From: Schistosoma haematobium
Taxonomy: Eukaryota > Platyhelminthes > Trematoda > Strigeidida > Schistosomatidae
Direction of reading: 5' to 3'
Length of the DNA: 64,000 bases
Assembly (NCBI RefSeq): GCF_000699445.3
Contig: NC_067195.1
Location: forward strand, 69,560,591 to 69,624,590
Of the stretch, positions 46,764 through 58,224 are shown in pieces (the first letter of the stretch is position 1; each line of letters begins with the position of its first letter). A program made the translations under genes and the position numbers. A model generated the notes under the pieces. That model worked only from the letters and a program-made list of their open reading frames with translations, had not been told where the DNA came from and ran no database searches.

Positions 46764-47115
46764 AATCATCATGTGCTCACTAGTGTCTGGCTTCAAGATG
46801 TGTTTCCTAGAGTTCTAGAGAGTAGACGTGGCCAGTGTCTGTTGTGAGGCAATTACTCACTGACGACAGTGGTGGACGGTCGCCGAATATCGTGGATTGG
46901 TTGAAGATAGACATTAACACTATTGAATGCAGGCTCAGTGGTCTAGAGACTAAGCGTTCTCGCGTGCCGGACCGTGGGTGCACACTGTTGAGGAGTCCCA
47001 TACTAGGACGAGACGGCCATCCAGTGCTTACAGGTTTTCCATGGTGGTCTAGCTTAAACCGACTCATGAATTCAACCATTAAATCACTACTTTTTCCACA
47101 AACCCTTATTCTGAC
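46764..47115 (+). repeat. Hammerhead SINE, complete second unit of a tandem pair
   Basis: It holds a leader with 'tggttgaagatagacattaa', a tRNA-like head ('ggctcagtggtctagagact'), a hammerhead segment at 46983-47026 and the 3' body. The box B region is shortened (the 'gggttcgaatct' block is missing between 46965 and 46972). In the ribozyme core CTGA is TTGA and GAAA is GAGA, so it is expected to be inactive. Confidence 0.8.
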
Positions 47116-47329
47116 AATATTTTATTTCTGACTCTCTGATACACAGTCTTTGACCGCGAAAAATGTACTGTTATGCAACTCAAACTATCAATGAGTGGCC
47201 TTTATTGATTTATTCTAGTGCCGTTGATTTTAACACTAGATATAATTGTTTCATATATAAATATTTCCCTTATTATAACCATAATCATAGACACCAGAGG
47301 TCTACAACTGTTTTTACATAGTTTTGAAC

Positions 47330-47352
47330 TACTACTACTACTACTACTACTC
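47330..47352 (+). repeat. (CTA)n microsatellite
   Basis: Perfect trinucleotide run in the intron. Confidence 0.85.
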
Positions 47353-48021
47353 CACGGACAACTTATATCCTGGTTATGTTTATATTTCCAATGGCTTTAT
47401 ATTTCATATATTAAAATGAATTGAGGTCAATTAAGGTTTTGTTTATAATTTTTTTATTTATCTATCAGTTAAACGACTGATTGACCTAAATGACTCATGT
47501 CTATTAGTTTGTTTACAAAAATCTATTTAAGATCAAGTACATTAAGTGTTTAAATCAACAAACAAAATATTTACGTCCTGTGATATTTCGCTTAGTAAAG
47601 TTGTTAATATAATTGAAGGCATTTTGAATTTTCTTATATTATTACATAACTTGTATTTACTGAACTGATAACCATACACATTGTGTTCAGATCAATTGTA
47701 CTGTATAGCTGTTGTATAAATTAAGCATTGGCAATAGTATTTAGACGTATAAACTGTGTAAATGAATCACCAAACTATAAGCCTCTACACAGATATTTAA
47801 GTTAAAAAACAGTTGACTTTTTGTTTCGGTGTTGACTTCTCTATGTGTAGAACTCTTCAACCAATCCTTTTTAAATTGACTCGACAGGATTGAAAACAAG
47901 AATGAATCTAGATACACAATATACTTGTGTTTATAGGAGCAATTATTCATATTTCTTTTTAGGAATTACAATTTCATACTATAAAAATGTTCACATGTAT
48001 TAATCAATCGAAAATGAATCC

Positions 48022-49168
48022 AGGTTCTGGAAACAGCTCTGATGGATGTAAGTAATGGTGGTGTGGATCTGTGGCCTGGAGAAAGACTTCTCGACCTTGA
48101 GTATGCGGATGATATTTTCTTACTGTGCGATAATACCTAAGTCATGCAATTCGCACTTAATCAGTTGGCAATCACTGTCCGTGAGCTTGGTATGTGCTTC
48201 GCACCTAATTGCAAAGTACTTTTGCAAGACTGACAAGACCCTGATCCTGCACTCACCCTGGGTACTGAAGAGATAGAAGTAATCGAGAACTTCGTGTATC
48301 TGGTTAGTTGCATAATTGCTGGTGGTGGCGTGAGTGATGAGATAATTTCACGGATAGTGTAAGCCAAAGCGGTTTATACTAATCTGGACCATCTTAGGCG
48401 CGTTCGTGATGTTAGTCTGTCTGTAGAAGTTTGGATCTACAACACGTCGGTGAGAGCAGTTTTGCTCCATGCTTGTGAAACCTGGCCTCTCCGAGTTGAG
48501 GATGTTAGACGACTCTCCGTTTTTGATCATCGTTGTCTCCGAAGTATTGCTGACATCCCGTTGCAACACCGTGTTAGTAACACAGAGGTTAGGCACAGCG
48601 ACAATAATTCAATTGGTGTCACCATCTTGAAACATCGACTTCGGTGACTTGGTCATGTTCTACGAATGTTGTCCCAGAGAATTCCTCGTCAAGCATTATT
48701 TGCCGACTCTGGGACTGGTTGGAAAAAACAGAGAGCTGGTCAGTGTATGACATAGTGTCGCGGTATGCATGAGAGCTGTGCAGGACTGGCTTCTGTCGGT
48801 CCTTCATGACTCTTTGGTTGGGGTCCTAGAGACGGTGTAACACGGTGGCTAGAGACGTTATCGGATATGGCTCAGAATAGAAGCCAGTGACGATCCTGCT
48901 GTAACCTCGTTTTACTTTCTTGATAAAGAAGGACGTAATTTCTTTAAGTGGAAGAATTCTCTTTGGCTGTACTTTTGCTAATTGAACTGTCTCTCCCATT
49001 ATTATTATTTCACTATCATACACTAATTTCTGTTCATTGTACTTCTTTTTTCTTATACACACCTTACATTCTTTATCTCTTCATATTCTCATTATTATTG
49101 TGTGGCGCATATGTATCTGGTGCCCGTTTGTACCAATATTCATGTGTTCAAATAAATAAAATAAAATG
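48022..49168 (+). mobile_element. RTE-type LINE (family C), RT C-terminus to 3' end
   Basis: The + strand encodes, with scattered stops, LLDLEYADDIFLLCDNT (RT catalytic box, about 48089-48140), LGTEEIEVIENFVYL, a DHLRRVRDVSLSVEV block, then RAVLLHACETWPLRVEDVRR, then LSVFDHRCLRSIADI. It ends in a 3' UTR finishing 'gtgttcaaataaataaaata'. It resembles family B in layout but is clearly distinct in sequence. It is 5' truncated within the RT. The last ~65 bases are similar to the ends of the three non-autonomous elements in this window. Confidence 0.85.
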
Positions 49169-49442
49169 TCAAACTAATGTGTTTACAATTGACAATGCCA
49201 TGTTTGTCTAATACTCAATATAATACATATGATGTAGCGTCACTTATACTAATGATCACATTTCAATTTCATAGATATAACTGTCTATTAACACTAAAAT
49301 ATTAAGAAAACATAACATTAATCACTATTTATTAATCCGTCAGTTGCAAGTTATTGCTAAGTAAGTTATTTTCTCGATATTTAATTGATAACCTCTAAAG
49401 CAGATTTCATCGTTTTTTTTCTTCTTTTTTCCTCACAAATAG

Positions 49443-49720
49443 CTCCTGTACTGACAAAATCATCTAGTGTCATTGATGTACATAAAAGTCGTTTGCCAAC
49501 TTATTCTTCATCGGATCGAGTTAATTTGCGTAAAACAAGTGTATCTAATTTTATACCACGTTCACAGCGTAATGATAATAATATTAATAAACTTATAAAT
49601 GGTCAAACATTAACACATTTCAACCATACACCACGTTCACAATCTCATAGAGAAAATTTAAATGGAATTGTTGAACGTGGACTAACAACAAAACGCAGAG
49701 AAGAACTAATTAATATGTTA
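49443..49720 (+). CDS. MICAL: MICAL exon h: linker after the CH domain
   Basis: Exon of 278 nt. Acceptor AAATAG (49437-49442) and donor GTAAGT (49721). The first two bases complete the alanine from the previous exon, and it ends in phase 0. It encodes APVLTKSSSVIDVHKSRL, then a basic, serine/asparagine-rich stretch with two similar FIPRSQR / HTPRSQS motifs, ending ERGLTTKRREELINML. Low complexity prevents alignment to vertebrate MICAL. It is assigned by position, splice signals and phase compatibility. Confidence 0.8.
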
Positions 49721-50492
49721 GTAAGTGAATATAAATATTCATTAACTTATGGGTATTGTAGTTTTATTTTATTTTGGAAAAAAAATTTATTGTTTATAAT
49801 AAAATATTTTTATCTAAGACTGATGTTATCCACAATATCAGATTTCAAGTGACAAGTTTATAGGCGAACTCTACTAACCATTATTTTATGTATATATGTG
49901 ACAAAATAGATAATAGGCATATGAATTTTAGAATTTTATTTTGATAATATGAAAATCATATTATTTATAAAAACACTGACTGAATTCTTGTATAACACTG
50001 AAATCCTCTTAATTTATAAAAGTTAATTTCATCAAACATTCTATCATGATCTTTTTATTAACATAACTTTTTCCAGTAGTTTAGTTTCAACCTTTGAAAT
50101 TCGCTTAACTGTATCTTTTTTCAGAGTTTCTGAAACTTGTATATAACAAATTTACTGCACCGTTGATTACAAAACCAATTACTTATAATTAAATGATTAC
50201 TGAATAGTGACTAATGTCATTTTTATGTCTACCTTTACTGTTGATCGAATTTTATCAGTTAAGTTGCAATATGGTGACCAGCCTTAGTGACTCGATATCC
50301 ATTCCAAGCTTTTAGAAGCGTTTGACAGGTCAGTTTCAGCCTTAATCCTTCTGGGAGCTTTAATTTCTCCAACATTCAACATATACCTTGCTGAAGAGTA
50401 CTAAATAATACGAAACATGTTCCCGGGGTATCATGCCAATTACTTTTTACTAATTATCATCCCAACATGTACTTGTTTACTTAGTTTAGTAT

Positions 50493-50690
50493 ATGGAAAT
50501 ATCGTTTAAAGATCCCCATCATAGTAAAAGACTAATATTTGAACGAAGAATATTCTTTTCAATAAATTCTCTTCAGGTTCTACAATTATATATTCAAATT
50601 AATAATCCGAAAAATGGTGAGGTTAAGGTCAAAGTACATCGTTTAATGAATGTGAATTTAGGTATGTTAAACAAAATACAATAAAAATGT
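50493..50690 (+). repeat. Three-copy repeat with exon-like ORF, copy 1 first half
   Basis: An open frame of 63 codons containing VLQLYIQINNPKNGEVKVKV, then HRLMNVNLG. The same frame recurs at 57409-57609 (+) and, inverted, at about 51115-51270. Inside it an 85-nt block (50577-50661) is bounded by a good acceptor (ctcttcag) and donor (gtatgtta). I do not recognise the protein. The repeat is split by a SINE insertion (50700-50868) and continues at 50875. Confidence 0.6.
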
Positions 50691-50699
50691 TAATTATCA

Positions 50700-50868
50700 G
50701 TCTAGGAGTTGTGGAGATTGTTAACTTCTTGATTGAGATCATGAACCGTTTAATGTTAAACCACCATTGAAAACCTGGAAACACTGGACGGCCATTTCAT
50801 CCTATTGTGTGACTCCTCAGCAGTGCACATCCACCATCCTGCGAACGGGATGAAACAGGTGCCTACCT
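50700..50868 (-). repeat. Hammerhead SINE with intact core, inserted in another repeat
   Basis: On the minus strand the sequence runs from a damaged tRNA-like head through 'gtggatgtgcactg' and the ribozyme to 'cagtgtttccaggttttcaa' and 'atctccacaactcc'. The insertion interrupts the repeat whose uninterrupted version lies at 57409-57760. Confidence 0.85.
50782..50826 (-). ncRNA. Hammerhead ribozyme motif, core nucleotides intact
   Basis: On the minus strand: GCACTG (stem I 5'), CTGAGGA, a stem II with G-U and U-A, C-G pairs around a short loop, GAAA, a minimal stem III in TGGCCGT, cleavage triplet GTC, then CAGTGT pairing back to GCACTG over six positions (one G-U). All invariant core bases are present. 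Hammerhead ribozymes in schistosome SINE/satellite repeats are established knowledge; activity of this copy is inference. Confidence 0.75.
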
Positions 50869-50874
50869 CAGTAA

Positions 50875-51010
50875 AAATATTAATGTTGATATGACTCATA
50901 TAGAATGTTAACTTGAATCTGCATATATGTGGAGTGAAATTTTAGATCCATGATCAGAATAAATCTAGGTTAGATAGGGTGGGAGAAGTAATGGCGCAAT
51001 TACAATTCGG
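50875..51010 (+). repeat. Three-copy repeat, copy 1 second half
   Basis: 'aatgttgatatgactcatat', 'agaatgttaacttgaatctg', then 'ggtgggagaagtaatggcgc' matches 57612-57750 almost base for base. It follows the SINE that split the unit. Confidence 0.8.
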
Positions 51011-51019
51011 TCAAACGTT

Positions 51020-51280
51020 TAGTTCACACAATATAGCCTACCACTAAACATATACGCAGATTCAAGTTAACATTCTATATGAATCATATCAACATTAACA
51101 TTTTTATTGTATTTTGTTTAACATACCTAAATTCACATTCATTAAACGATGTACTTTGACCTTAACCTCACCATTTTTCGGATTATTAATTTGAATATAT
51201 AATTGTAGAACCTGAAGAGAATTTATTGAAAAGAATATTCCTCGTTCAAATATTAGTCTTTTAATATGGAAATATGATCG
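51020..51280 (-). repeat. Three-copy repeat, inverted copy
   Basis: The reverse complement of this segment matches 50500-50690 and the start of 50875-51010, giving a head-to-head imperfect palindrome centred near 51020. The exon-like reading frame is also open here, and at the sites that differ between copies 1 and 3 (codons of the LQLYIQ segment) it agrees with copy 1. Confidence 0.75.
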
Positions 51281-54200
51281 TATATTGCACTTCTTAAAAT
51301 CCGCGTTGCTTTCTTTCTCAATGAAGCATTTGAATGATGAAATTTTCTTGTAACATTAAACAAAATATTATGTCAGCTTTAGTGTTATTTTTTAATACGT
51401 ATCTTAGTAGATTATATGAAGATATGAAGTTGAGCTACAATCCCTCTCTATTATGTTACTAATATGTTTTAAACGGGAATATTTTGTTTGTAAATATCTC
51501 CATTATTACTGATATTGTTGACCATTAGTATTTTCCAAACGATTGCTACTTAACTTAATGTTTTATTTTATAAATTAAGCAACATAAACTATAATTACCA
51601 GTTAATGACAATTTGTCTTTTTGTTCCTTAAAGTCAGTTAGACTATGTATTGAATGTCAAACTACGCCCATCATTGGATACTTTTGTGTGTTGGCTTTTT
51701 TCCATATTTTTTTTTTACCAATCTTAGATAATAATATTGTCCTTGTATCTACTAGTAGGGTATTTCGCACTTATTATTGTAATCAATTTCAATCATGTAT
51801 AGGGAATCAAGGCTTTACTATTTTTGAAAATATCATTCATGTTTACTCGTGTATACTTTGATATAGTTAATACCTTTCTATGTGCATCGTGATTATATGA
51901 TAATTCGGTTAAACTTATCATTGAACAAAGTAATATGTTACAACTAATTATGATACGTTAGAATTCATCTATCTATATTTCTAATTTTAGTTAGTTTGTC
52001 GTTGAACCATATTAGTCACTACTTCTCATTTAAAACACAACCATTCATCCTCGAACTGGACATTTGTGGTTACGAGGGGGTGTACCATGTTTAGTACATT
52101 TATTTAATATAATTAAGGTACCCAATATTTTATCCACTACTCATTATTATGATCTTAACACAGTTTGATGCTTATAAGAGGTATTAGAGTTTACTTACAA
52201 ATTAACATTTTAAGGCAGTTTGAGACATTCAAATTGGACCATATGAAACAAACAATTACTGAAAAATTGGATTGTATATTGTAGGAAAAAGGTTATCAGA
52301 TCTATAGGATTGTTTTAAGAAGTTAATAAAACATTTCAGTTATTTTGGAAACTAATAAATCTACTCTTTATCTTGAAATGAAAATAGTCTGTGAGCAAAC
52401 AGTATTTGGATATTATTATCATGATGACATTCTTCTTAATTAATTAGGTCATTCTCTTCATATTGATATTAATATATTTAAGAGCTGGAGTTGAAGAGGA
52501 TGAGATGAAGAGTGTGTATGTTTGTAAAAAAATTGCTAAAGTCTTTCTATTTGTTTATTTATCAATTTATAAAGTCCTGAAATCTAGGCTACGTTATTTT
52601 TTTCTCTCTTATCAAAGTTTTTTGCTTCTCCATTCTTTTTGCGTTGTTCTCTCACCTCTCTTTCTTTTCCTTTCGCAGTAGGACGTTATCATTTTTCTGA
52701 ATGCTTGTTTCTTAACCCGCGCAAAACTTTCCTATTTTTTTAGACATAGTTTTGCATCAACACGAATTGATTATTAGCTAATAATTGTTTACCAAACATT
52801 TTATTTCTCTTTTAACTAGGTTATGTGTGTGTATGATGTAAAGGAGATTTAATGTGTTTAAGGAAAAAAAGTATTTCTTAAATCAGTTTCTTTCTTGTCT
52901 TAAAAGTAAATCCAAATGCTTCTTGTTCTCCTCATTCTCATCCAATACATCGATTCAACATAAGCATGATGATGATGAAGGAGAGGTGATCCATGGACAA
53001 TAATAATGATGTTGGTGATTTTTACGATTTCTTTGTTTTCCGTTTCATGAAAATCAATTTAGCTATTTTTTAATTTAACGTATATGTTGTTGATGACCGG
53101 TGAGATTTTTGTTAATGTTGACGGAATAGTTAAATATTTACAACGAATTTTAATGACATTAGTTGTATGTCTGTTAACGAATACATATATACGTGTGCTT
53201 GTTTGTGTGTTAATAAATGATGATGAATAAACAATTGAGTAAAACTGATTCTATTGGGACTGATTTATTACACCGTTATCATTGAATAAGCTTTTTATTA
53301 TTAGAAAAATTATTGTTTCACTTATATGGGAAATGTTTCACCACAGAATAATGACAATGATTCATTGTTCATAAAGAGACTATATCTATGCCTTAATATT
53401 TTCCACATTTTATTTATTTAAGCAGTACCAAAAGTTACTTGAATAATTTTTCTTCTCGAGGTAGTTGTTATGATCAATAACTAGAGGTTTGTAAAAGTGT
53501 CATCCAATAAATATGTATGATAGATGAATAATTGATACTTTTTTCTGAAAATAATTAAATTATTCTCACTTAGGTTTACTCATCCTTTACGAGGAAGTTA
53601 GGTAAACTTGTTTTTGTACATTTGTGTTCACTTCAAAGGGTTTTGCGTTATCAGAAGGTGTACAGTTCAGCCAGTTTTTATCATCCTTGGTGTGTGTATT
53701 TGAATAATTATTGATTTTAATTAAAACTTTTTGTGTGAATTAGTTACCACCGTGCTAAAATCTATGTCCTGGATTTTGACAGACCATTGATACTACTTAT
53801 TTGTTTGCTTAAACTGCAAGAGTGTACATGGAACATGGTGCAAATCTAAGAGATATATTTAGTGGCGAAACGAGTCTTTTAACGGTTTACACTCATCACA
53901 ACTTGAACATAATGCGTTTTGTTAAAGTCACTTTCTTATTTATTTAATATTTTCTAACTATTTTTCTCATATTTAGCTTGTCATTGTAACTAACAGTTGA
54001 TTTTCCCCCACAATACTCATGTAAGATATGTAGAGAGAATCGGGCTGATGCATATTTGTTTCACAGGCCTTGAGTTGATAACAACTGACCGATGGCGTTT
54101 TCTTCATTGTTCCTTATATTTATCAATTTTTGTTATATTCTTCTACTGTTCAATACTCACTGACCGCGATAATTTACTCGATTCTTTCTAAGTTAAAATA

Positions 54201-54944
54201 AGTTGAGAGCAAATAATATTTGTCCCAATAAACCTGGGCAACAAAAATATGGAAATTACATAAGAATCTAGTATCTTCGTCCACTAGTGATGACTGTTTG
54301 CAGAATAGGTCAATCAGCATATTACTATTTGAGATTGATCAGAATATGCAATAGTCAGGTCTCTGTCCTACTAATAGGCTCGTTACTGATACACTAAGTT
54401 ACCTTCACCGGTAATAAATAAATAAAATCTGAATTCCGGCTTTAGAAATCGACTTACAGTAACAGAATTCCATCATAATTTTATTGCCCATATATAGATT
54501 TCCAATGAATATATTCATAACCAACTCAAATAGTTATTTGTTAGACTTAATTAATCAAACTAAATCTACGCAACTTTTTTCCCTTTAAATTACAAGTTCC
54601 TTTTACATTGAATTTGTGATTATTACTTCTAATAATATCATATATAGTATCTTATGCTGTTTCTATGGTATTGTGTCCAAACGTTTTTGAAAAAACTGCT
54701 TTTTTCAGGTACCAATTGTAATTTAAGATAATTTTATCGTGAATTTTGTTTCTGTTTATTTCAACATTGACATATTTGTTTATCCTGGTTAGGAGCAAAT
54801 CTACATTAAAATTTTAAACCTATTTTAGGCAGGTATTTTTAGTCATAAAAAGTATTTTTCCTTCCTTATTTATAACTCGTCCACCAATTTGTGCGACTCA
54901 GCCAAGTTGATGAGAACAAGAATAATCTAGACATAGAATAGTAA

Positions 54945-54952
54945 TAATAATG

Positions 54953-55017
<65 letters not shown>
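54945..55017 (+). repeat. (AAT)n-(ATT)n palindromic microsatellite
   Basis: About a dozen AAT repeats pass directly into about ten ATT repeats, a perfectly self-complementary AT tract. Confidence 0.92.
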
Positions 55018-55019
<2 letters not shown>

Positions 55020-55099
55020 CCTAGCGAAGATTACATTACGAGTAACTTCTGAGACCTATTAATGAACTGATATCTGTATATTCTTATGGTATAACTATT

Positions 55100-55400
55100 C
55101 AGCGGTTATATTGTGTATATCTATATTCCCCTTATTATAAGCTTCATTTTGACCCATAATTTATTATTATACGATTTACTGTTCCTAAATTACACTCAGT
55201 TTATTAATTACAGTCTCCCACGTTCACAGACACATTTTGGCTTTATTGTGTATGAATGTTATTTCTTATTTTGTGGTGTGTTGCGGTCTGTTTGGTTGAT
55301 ACATAAACCCAATATGTCTGAAATAAATGATTCGCATAGTGGAGGCTGCTGTTGGCGCTAGGCTGATCAGACCGGTCGGACGTCACTGGTTGAGTACATT
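55100..55400 (+). repeat. LTR-like dispersed repeat, copy 2
   Basis: Closest relative of 14880-15170. It contains 'ccccttattataagcttcat', 'acattttggctttattgtgt', 'atgtctgaaataaatgattc' with an AATAAA signal, and 'gtggaggctgctgttggcgc'. It may extend to about 55480. Confidence 0.55.
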
Positions 55401-56115
55401 ATAAGAGCGGATAAGTCGTATTTTGGTTGGCGAATAGATTACGTGATAACTAGCGGGCTATAAAGACACAACAATTATTATTATTGTTCAGGGTGAATCC
55501 TACAACAAAATACTACAGAAGCACAGAACACACATAAGTGTTTATACAAAAGTCAAGTGGAAATTTTCCGGAACTGTCCACTCTACACTATTAATTTAGT
55601 TAAAAATAGTTCAATTAGCATGTTTTTTTTGTAAAGCTTGTTCAGAAAGAGTTACCTACCCTAATTTTGTCTGTGTGTTAAATAAAACCCGTTTTTTAAT
55701 GCTATGTTTTCCAGTTTGGTAATTTTTACTTTTTTTGGCTTTGACCATTGTTGTAGTAATCATTTTAACTTATTCCATTCATTTGGACGTTTTTCATAAA
55801 AGCGATATTATTATTATTATTATTATTTATTACAAAACTTTATTCTCCTAAAATATTTACTTATCGACTGATTGATTTAAATGGATATTTTAACCGTATG
55901 AATTGATTGATGAATTGTATTCAAATCAATTTATTACTGTTTTATGCTTCTCAACAAAATATCAATGCAACAGTGAAGTCAATTAATGTAGATATTTTCC
56001 TTCGACTTCGGAATAAACTTAATTATAACATCTTAAAATAATAATAATAATTCAAATTAAGGAGTCCATAGTTTCATGGGATTGATTGATTGATTGATCA
56101 CTGATCGTGATATAT

Positions 56116-56140
56116 TTGTTGTTGTTGTTGTTGTTGTTGA
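56116..56140 (+). repeat. (TTG)n microsatellite
   Basis: Perfect short trinucleotide run. Confidence 0.85.
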
Positions 56141-57059
56141 CCTATTCTAAGCAGATTTTCCTGTTAATCTTCCATTTTCCTTCAACTCTCATTCCACTTA
56201 ATTGTTTGGCTTTCGATATCCTCCCTCTATTCACTAATTAAACTGATAATCCATTAGTATGTTGTAAGAAGCAGTGGTGGTGGGGAGAATCCAGGAAATA
56301 ACATATAATCAAAAGAACGCAAAATATTATGTATAAAATAGATAGAATGTAATACACTTTGTGGATAAGACATACTTAGTTAGACGTTTATAAACATTCA
56401 GCTTTCTTTATGCACATTAAAAACTCATTATTTCATTCATTTGTGAGGACTTCGTTAATAAATCGAAAATAAACATTTTGAGATAAAGTGAATTCATTTT
56501 ATATACTCCATGCAATTACACTAACTGACTTTATTATCATTCATTGCATATTCTTAAAAGGAATTTCGATTTGCTACATAAAAAAATCAAAGAGTACTTA
56601 ACATGGCCAGTAGTAGTCACATTATAAGTTTGAACGTTAAATCGAATAATTATAATTACCGGCAATTAAGATTATCCTAATGCAAATGGGATCTATTGCA
56701 TAATCAATACTACGGCAGCCAGCATATGTTGTTTCACCAATGATCTCCAAACGATGGAACCCAAGAAAAGTGCAGGAATAGAAGAAAGGTTTCATATCCA
56801 GAAAACGTAAAATTGAAGTGGAGTAAATCTCTTGTTACTGTACTATACTGACTAGCCAACTGACTATAAAAGTGTTTCGTTTTGTGACGATTTGTAATAA
56901 AATTCACTAATTTTTAACCAATAAGCAGTTTACATATGAATGATGAACGATTATGTATTGAGTTACTTGTCATAGTATAGTGAACGAAAATTCAGGTGAT
57001 TAAAACCAATTTATTATTTAATACAAAATTACAGTGCCTTCATAAAATATGAAGACTAC

Positions 57060-57255
57060 ACATTAAATACATTATTTGCACATTTTCCTTCGCTCATCCT
57101 TTACATGCTTCATAATTCTTTCAATTCTGTTATTACAATTCCTCTCTGTTTCCTTTCTGTTCTCTTCAATTCAATCTTCTGACAGGCACTCCTCTTCCGA
57201 TTGATGCTACATACTATTTATATCTCTCAGCATAAGTAGTAGGCACCATAATGGT
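57060..57255 (+). repeat. Dispersed unclassified repeat, copy 3
   Basis: 'ttatttgcacattttccttc', 'caattcaatcttctgacagg', 'ctacatactatttatatctc', 'agcataagtagtaggcacca' follow the order seen at 41206-41430. It is the most diverged copy. Confidence 0.5.
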
Positions 57256-57408
57256 AAATGAACAAAAGTCAGGTTTAAGTATAGGGAATTTTACTAGAGC
57301 TTTGAGTCAGGTTTTAGAGTATTAGAGTTTAAGAGTACCATTTATCCACAGAAAGGCGATTGACTAAAATCTGAATTACATCAAATATGCTGAGGTACGA
57401 TAGGTAAC

Positions 57409-57760
57409 GTGAAGCAGATAATTTTTTCGTTTAAAGATCCCCATCATATTAAAAGACTAACATTTGAACGAGGAATATTCTTTTCAATAAATTCTCTTCA
57501 GGTTCTACAGTTATATATCCAAATTAATAATCCGAAAAATGGTGAGGTTAAGGTCAAAGTACATCGTTTAATGAATGTGAATTTAGGTATGTTAAACAAA
57601 ATACAATAAAAATGTTAATGTTGATATGATTCATATAGAATGTTAACTTGAATCTTCATATACGTGGAGTGAAATTTTAGATCCATGATCAGAATAAATC
57701 TAGGTTAGATAGGGTGGGAGAAGTAATGGCGCAATTACAATTCGGTCAAATGTTTAGCGG
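57409..57760 (+). repeat. Three-copy repeat with exon-like ORF, uninterrupted copy
   Basis: The undisturbed version of the repeat: an open 66-codon frame (57409-57609) followed directly by 'aatgttgatatgattcatat' and the 'agggtgggagaagtaatggc' block. Relative to 50493-50690 the visible differences in the exon-like block are two synonymous third-position changes. Confidence 0.75.
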
Positions 57761-57960
57761 AAGGCTATGTTGTGTGAAAAATTAGTAAGACGTAATAAGG
57801 AGAGATGAATGAGAAGTGAATGAACTATATATAGGGGAGATTAGTAATGATGTTTAACCAATACAAAGATTTGTGAATAAAGATAACAGAGATAATTAAA
57901 ATTGACTACAAAAGGTCGTAGGTGCAATAGTCAAATTAGGTCATTCAATAGCAGAAATTA

Positions 57961-58224
57961 CTATTGATTAGTTGACCCTGATGTTGGCCAGTGGAGGAGG
58001 GATGGTTGAAGATATTTCTTCTGTACGCATAGCTCCGGTTTCTTCATCTGGATGGCTACTACTTCAGCCGTTTGAAGGACTTTAAGTTTGACAAGTTTTG
58101 GCAAAAAATTACTGACCTTATAAATAATTGAAAAAGAATGGTTTATACTGGCACTATGCCCAGTTTGTACTAAATGGCCAATATCTATCTGTTCACTTTC
58201 TTCATCAAACCTTTGTTTAGCCAT
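57961..58224 (-). mobile_element. Penelope-like or GIY-YIG-bearing retroelement C-terminal fragment
   Basis: An 87-codon minus-strand frame encoding ESEQIDIGHLVQTGHSASIN, then YKVSNFLPKLVKLKVLQTAE, then VVAIQMKKPELCVQKKYLQP. The (I)xHLVQTGHxxxxN..LQTAEaxAI pattern is typical of the region after the GIY-YIG nuclease in Penelope-like retroelements. There is no RT or complete nuclease nearby. The family assignment rests on pattern memory. Confidence 0.55.

Larger units (their letters stand above)
46473..49442 (+). other. MICAL intron (3.0 kb)
   Basis: GTATGT at 46473, ATAG at 49439-49442. It contains a tandem 1.3-unit hammerhead SINE (46676-47115), a (CTA)n tract (47330-47352) and a family C LINE 3' part (48022-49168). 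47360-48020 shows nothing I can identify. Confidence 0.85.
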
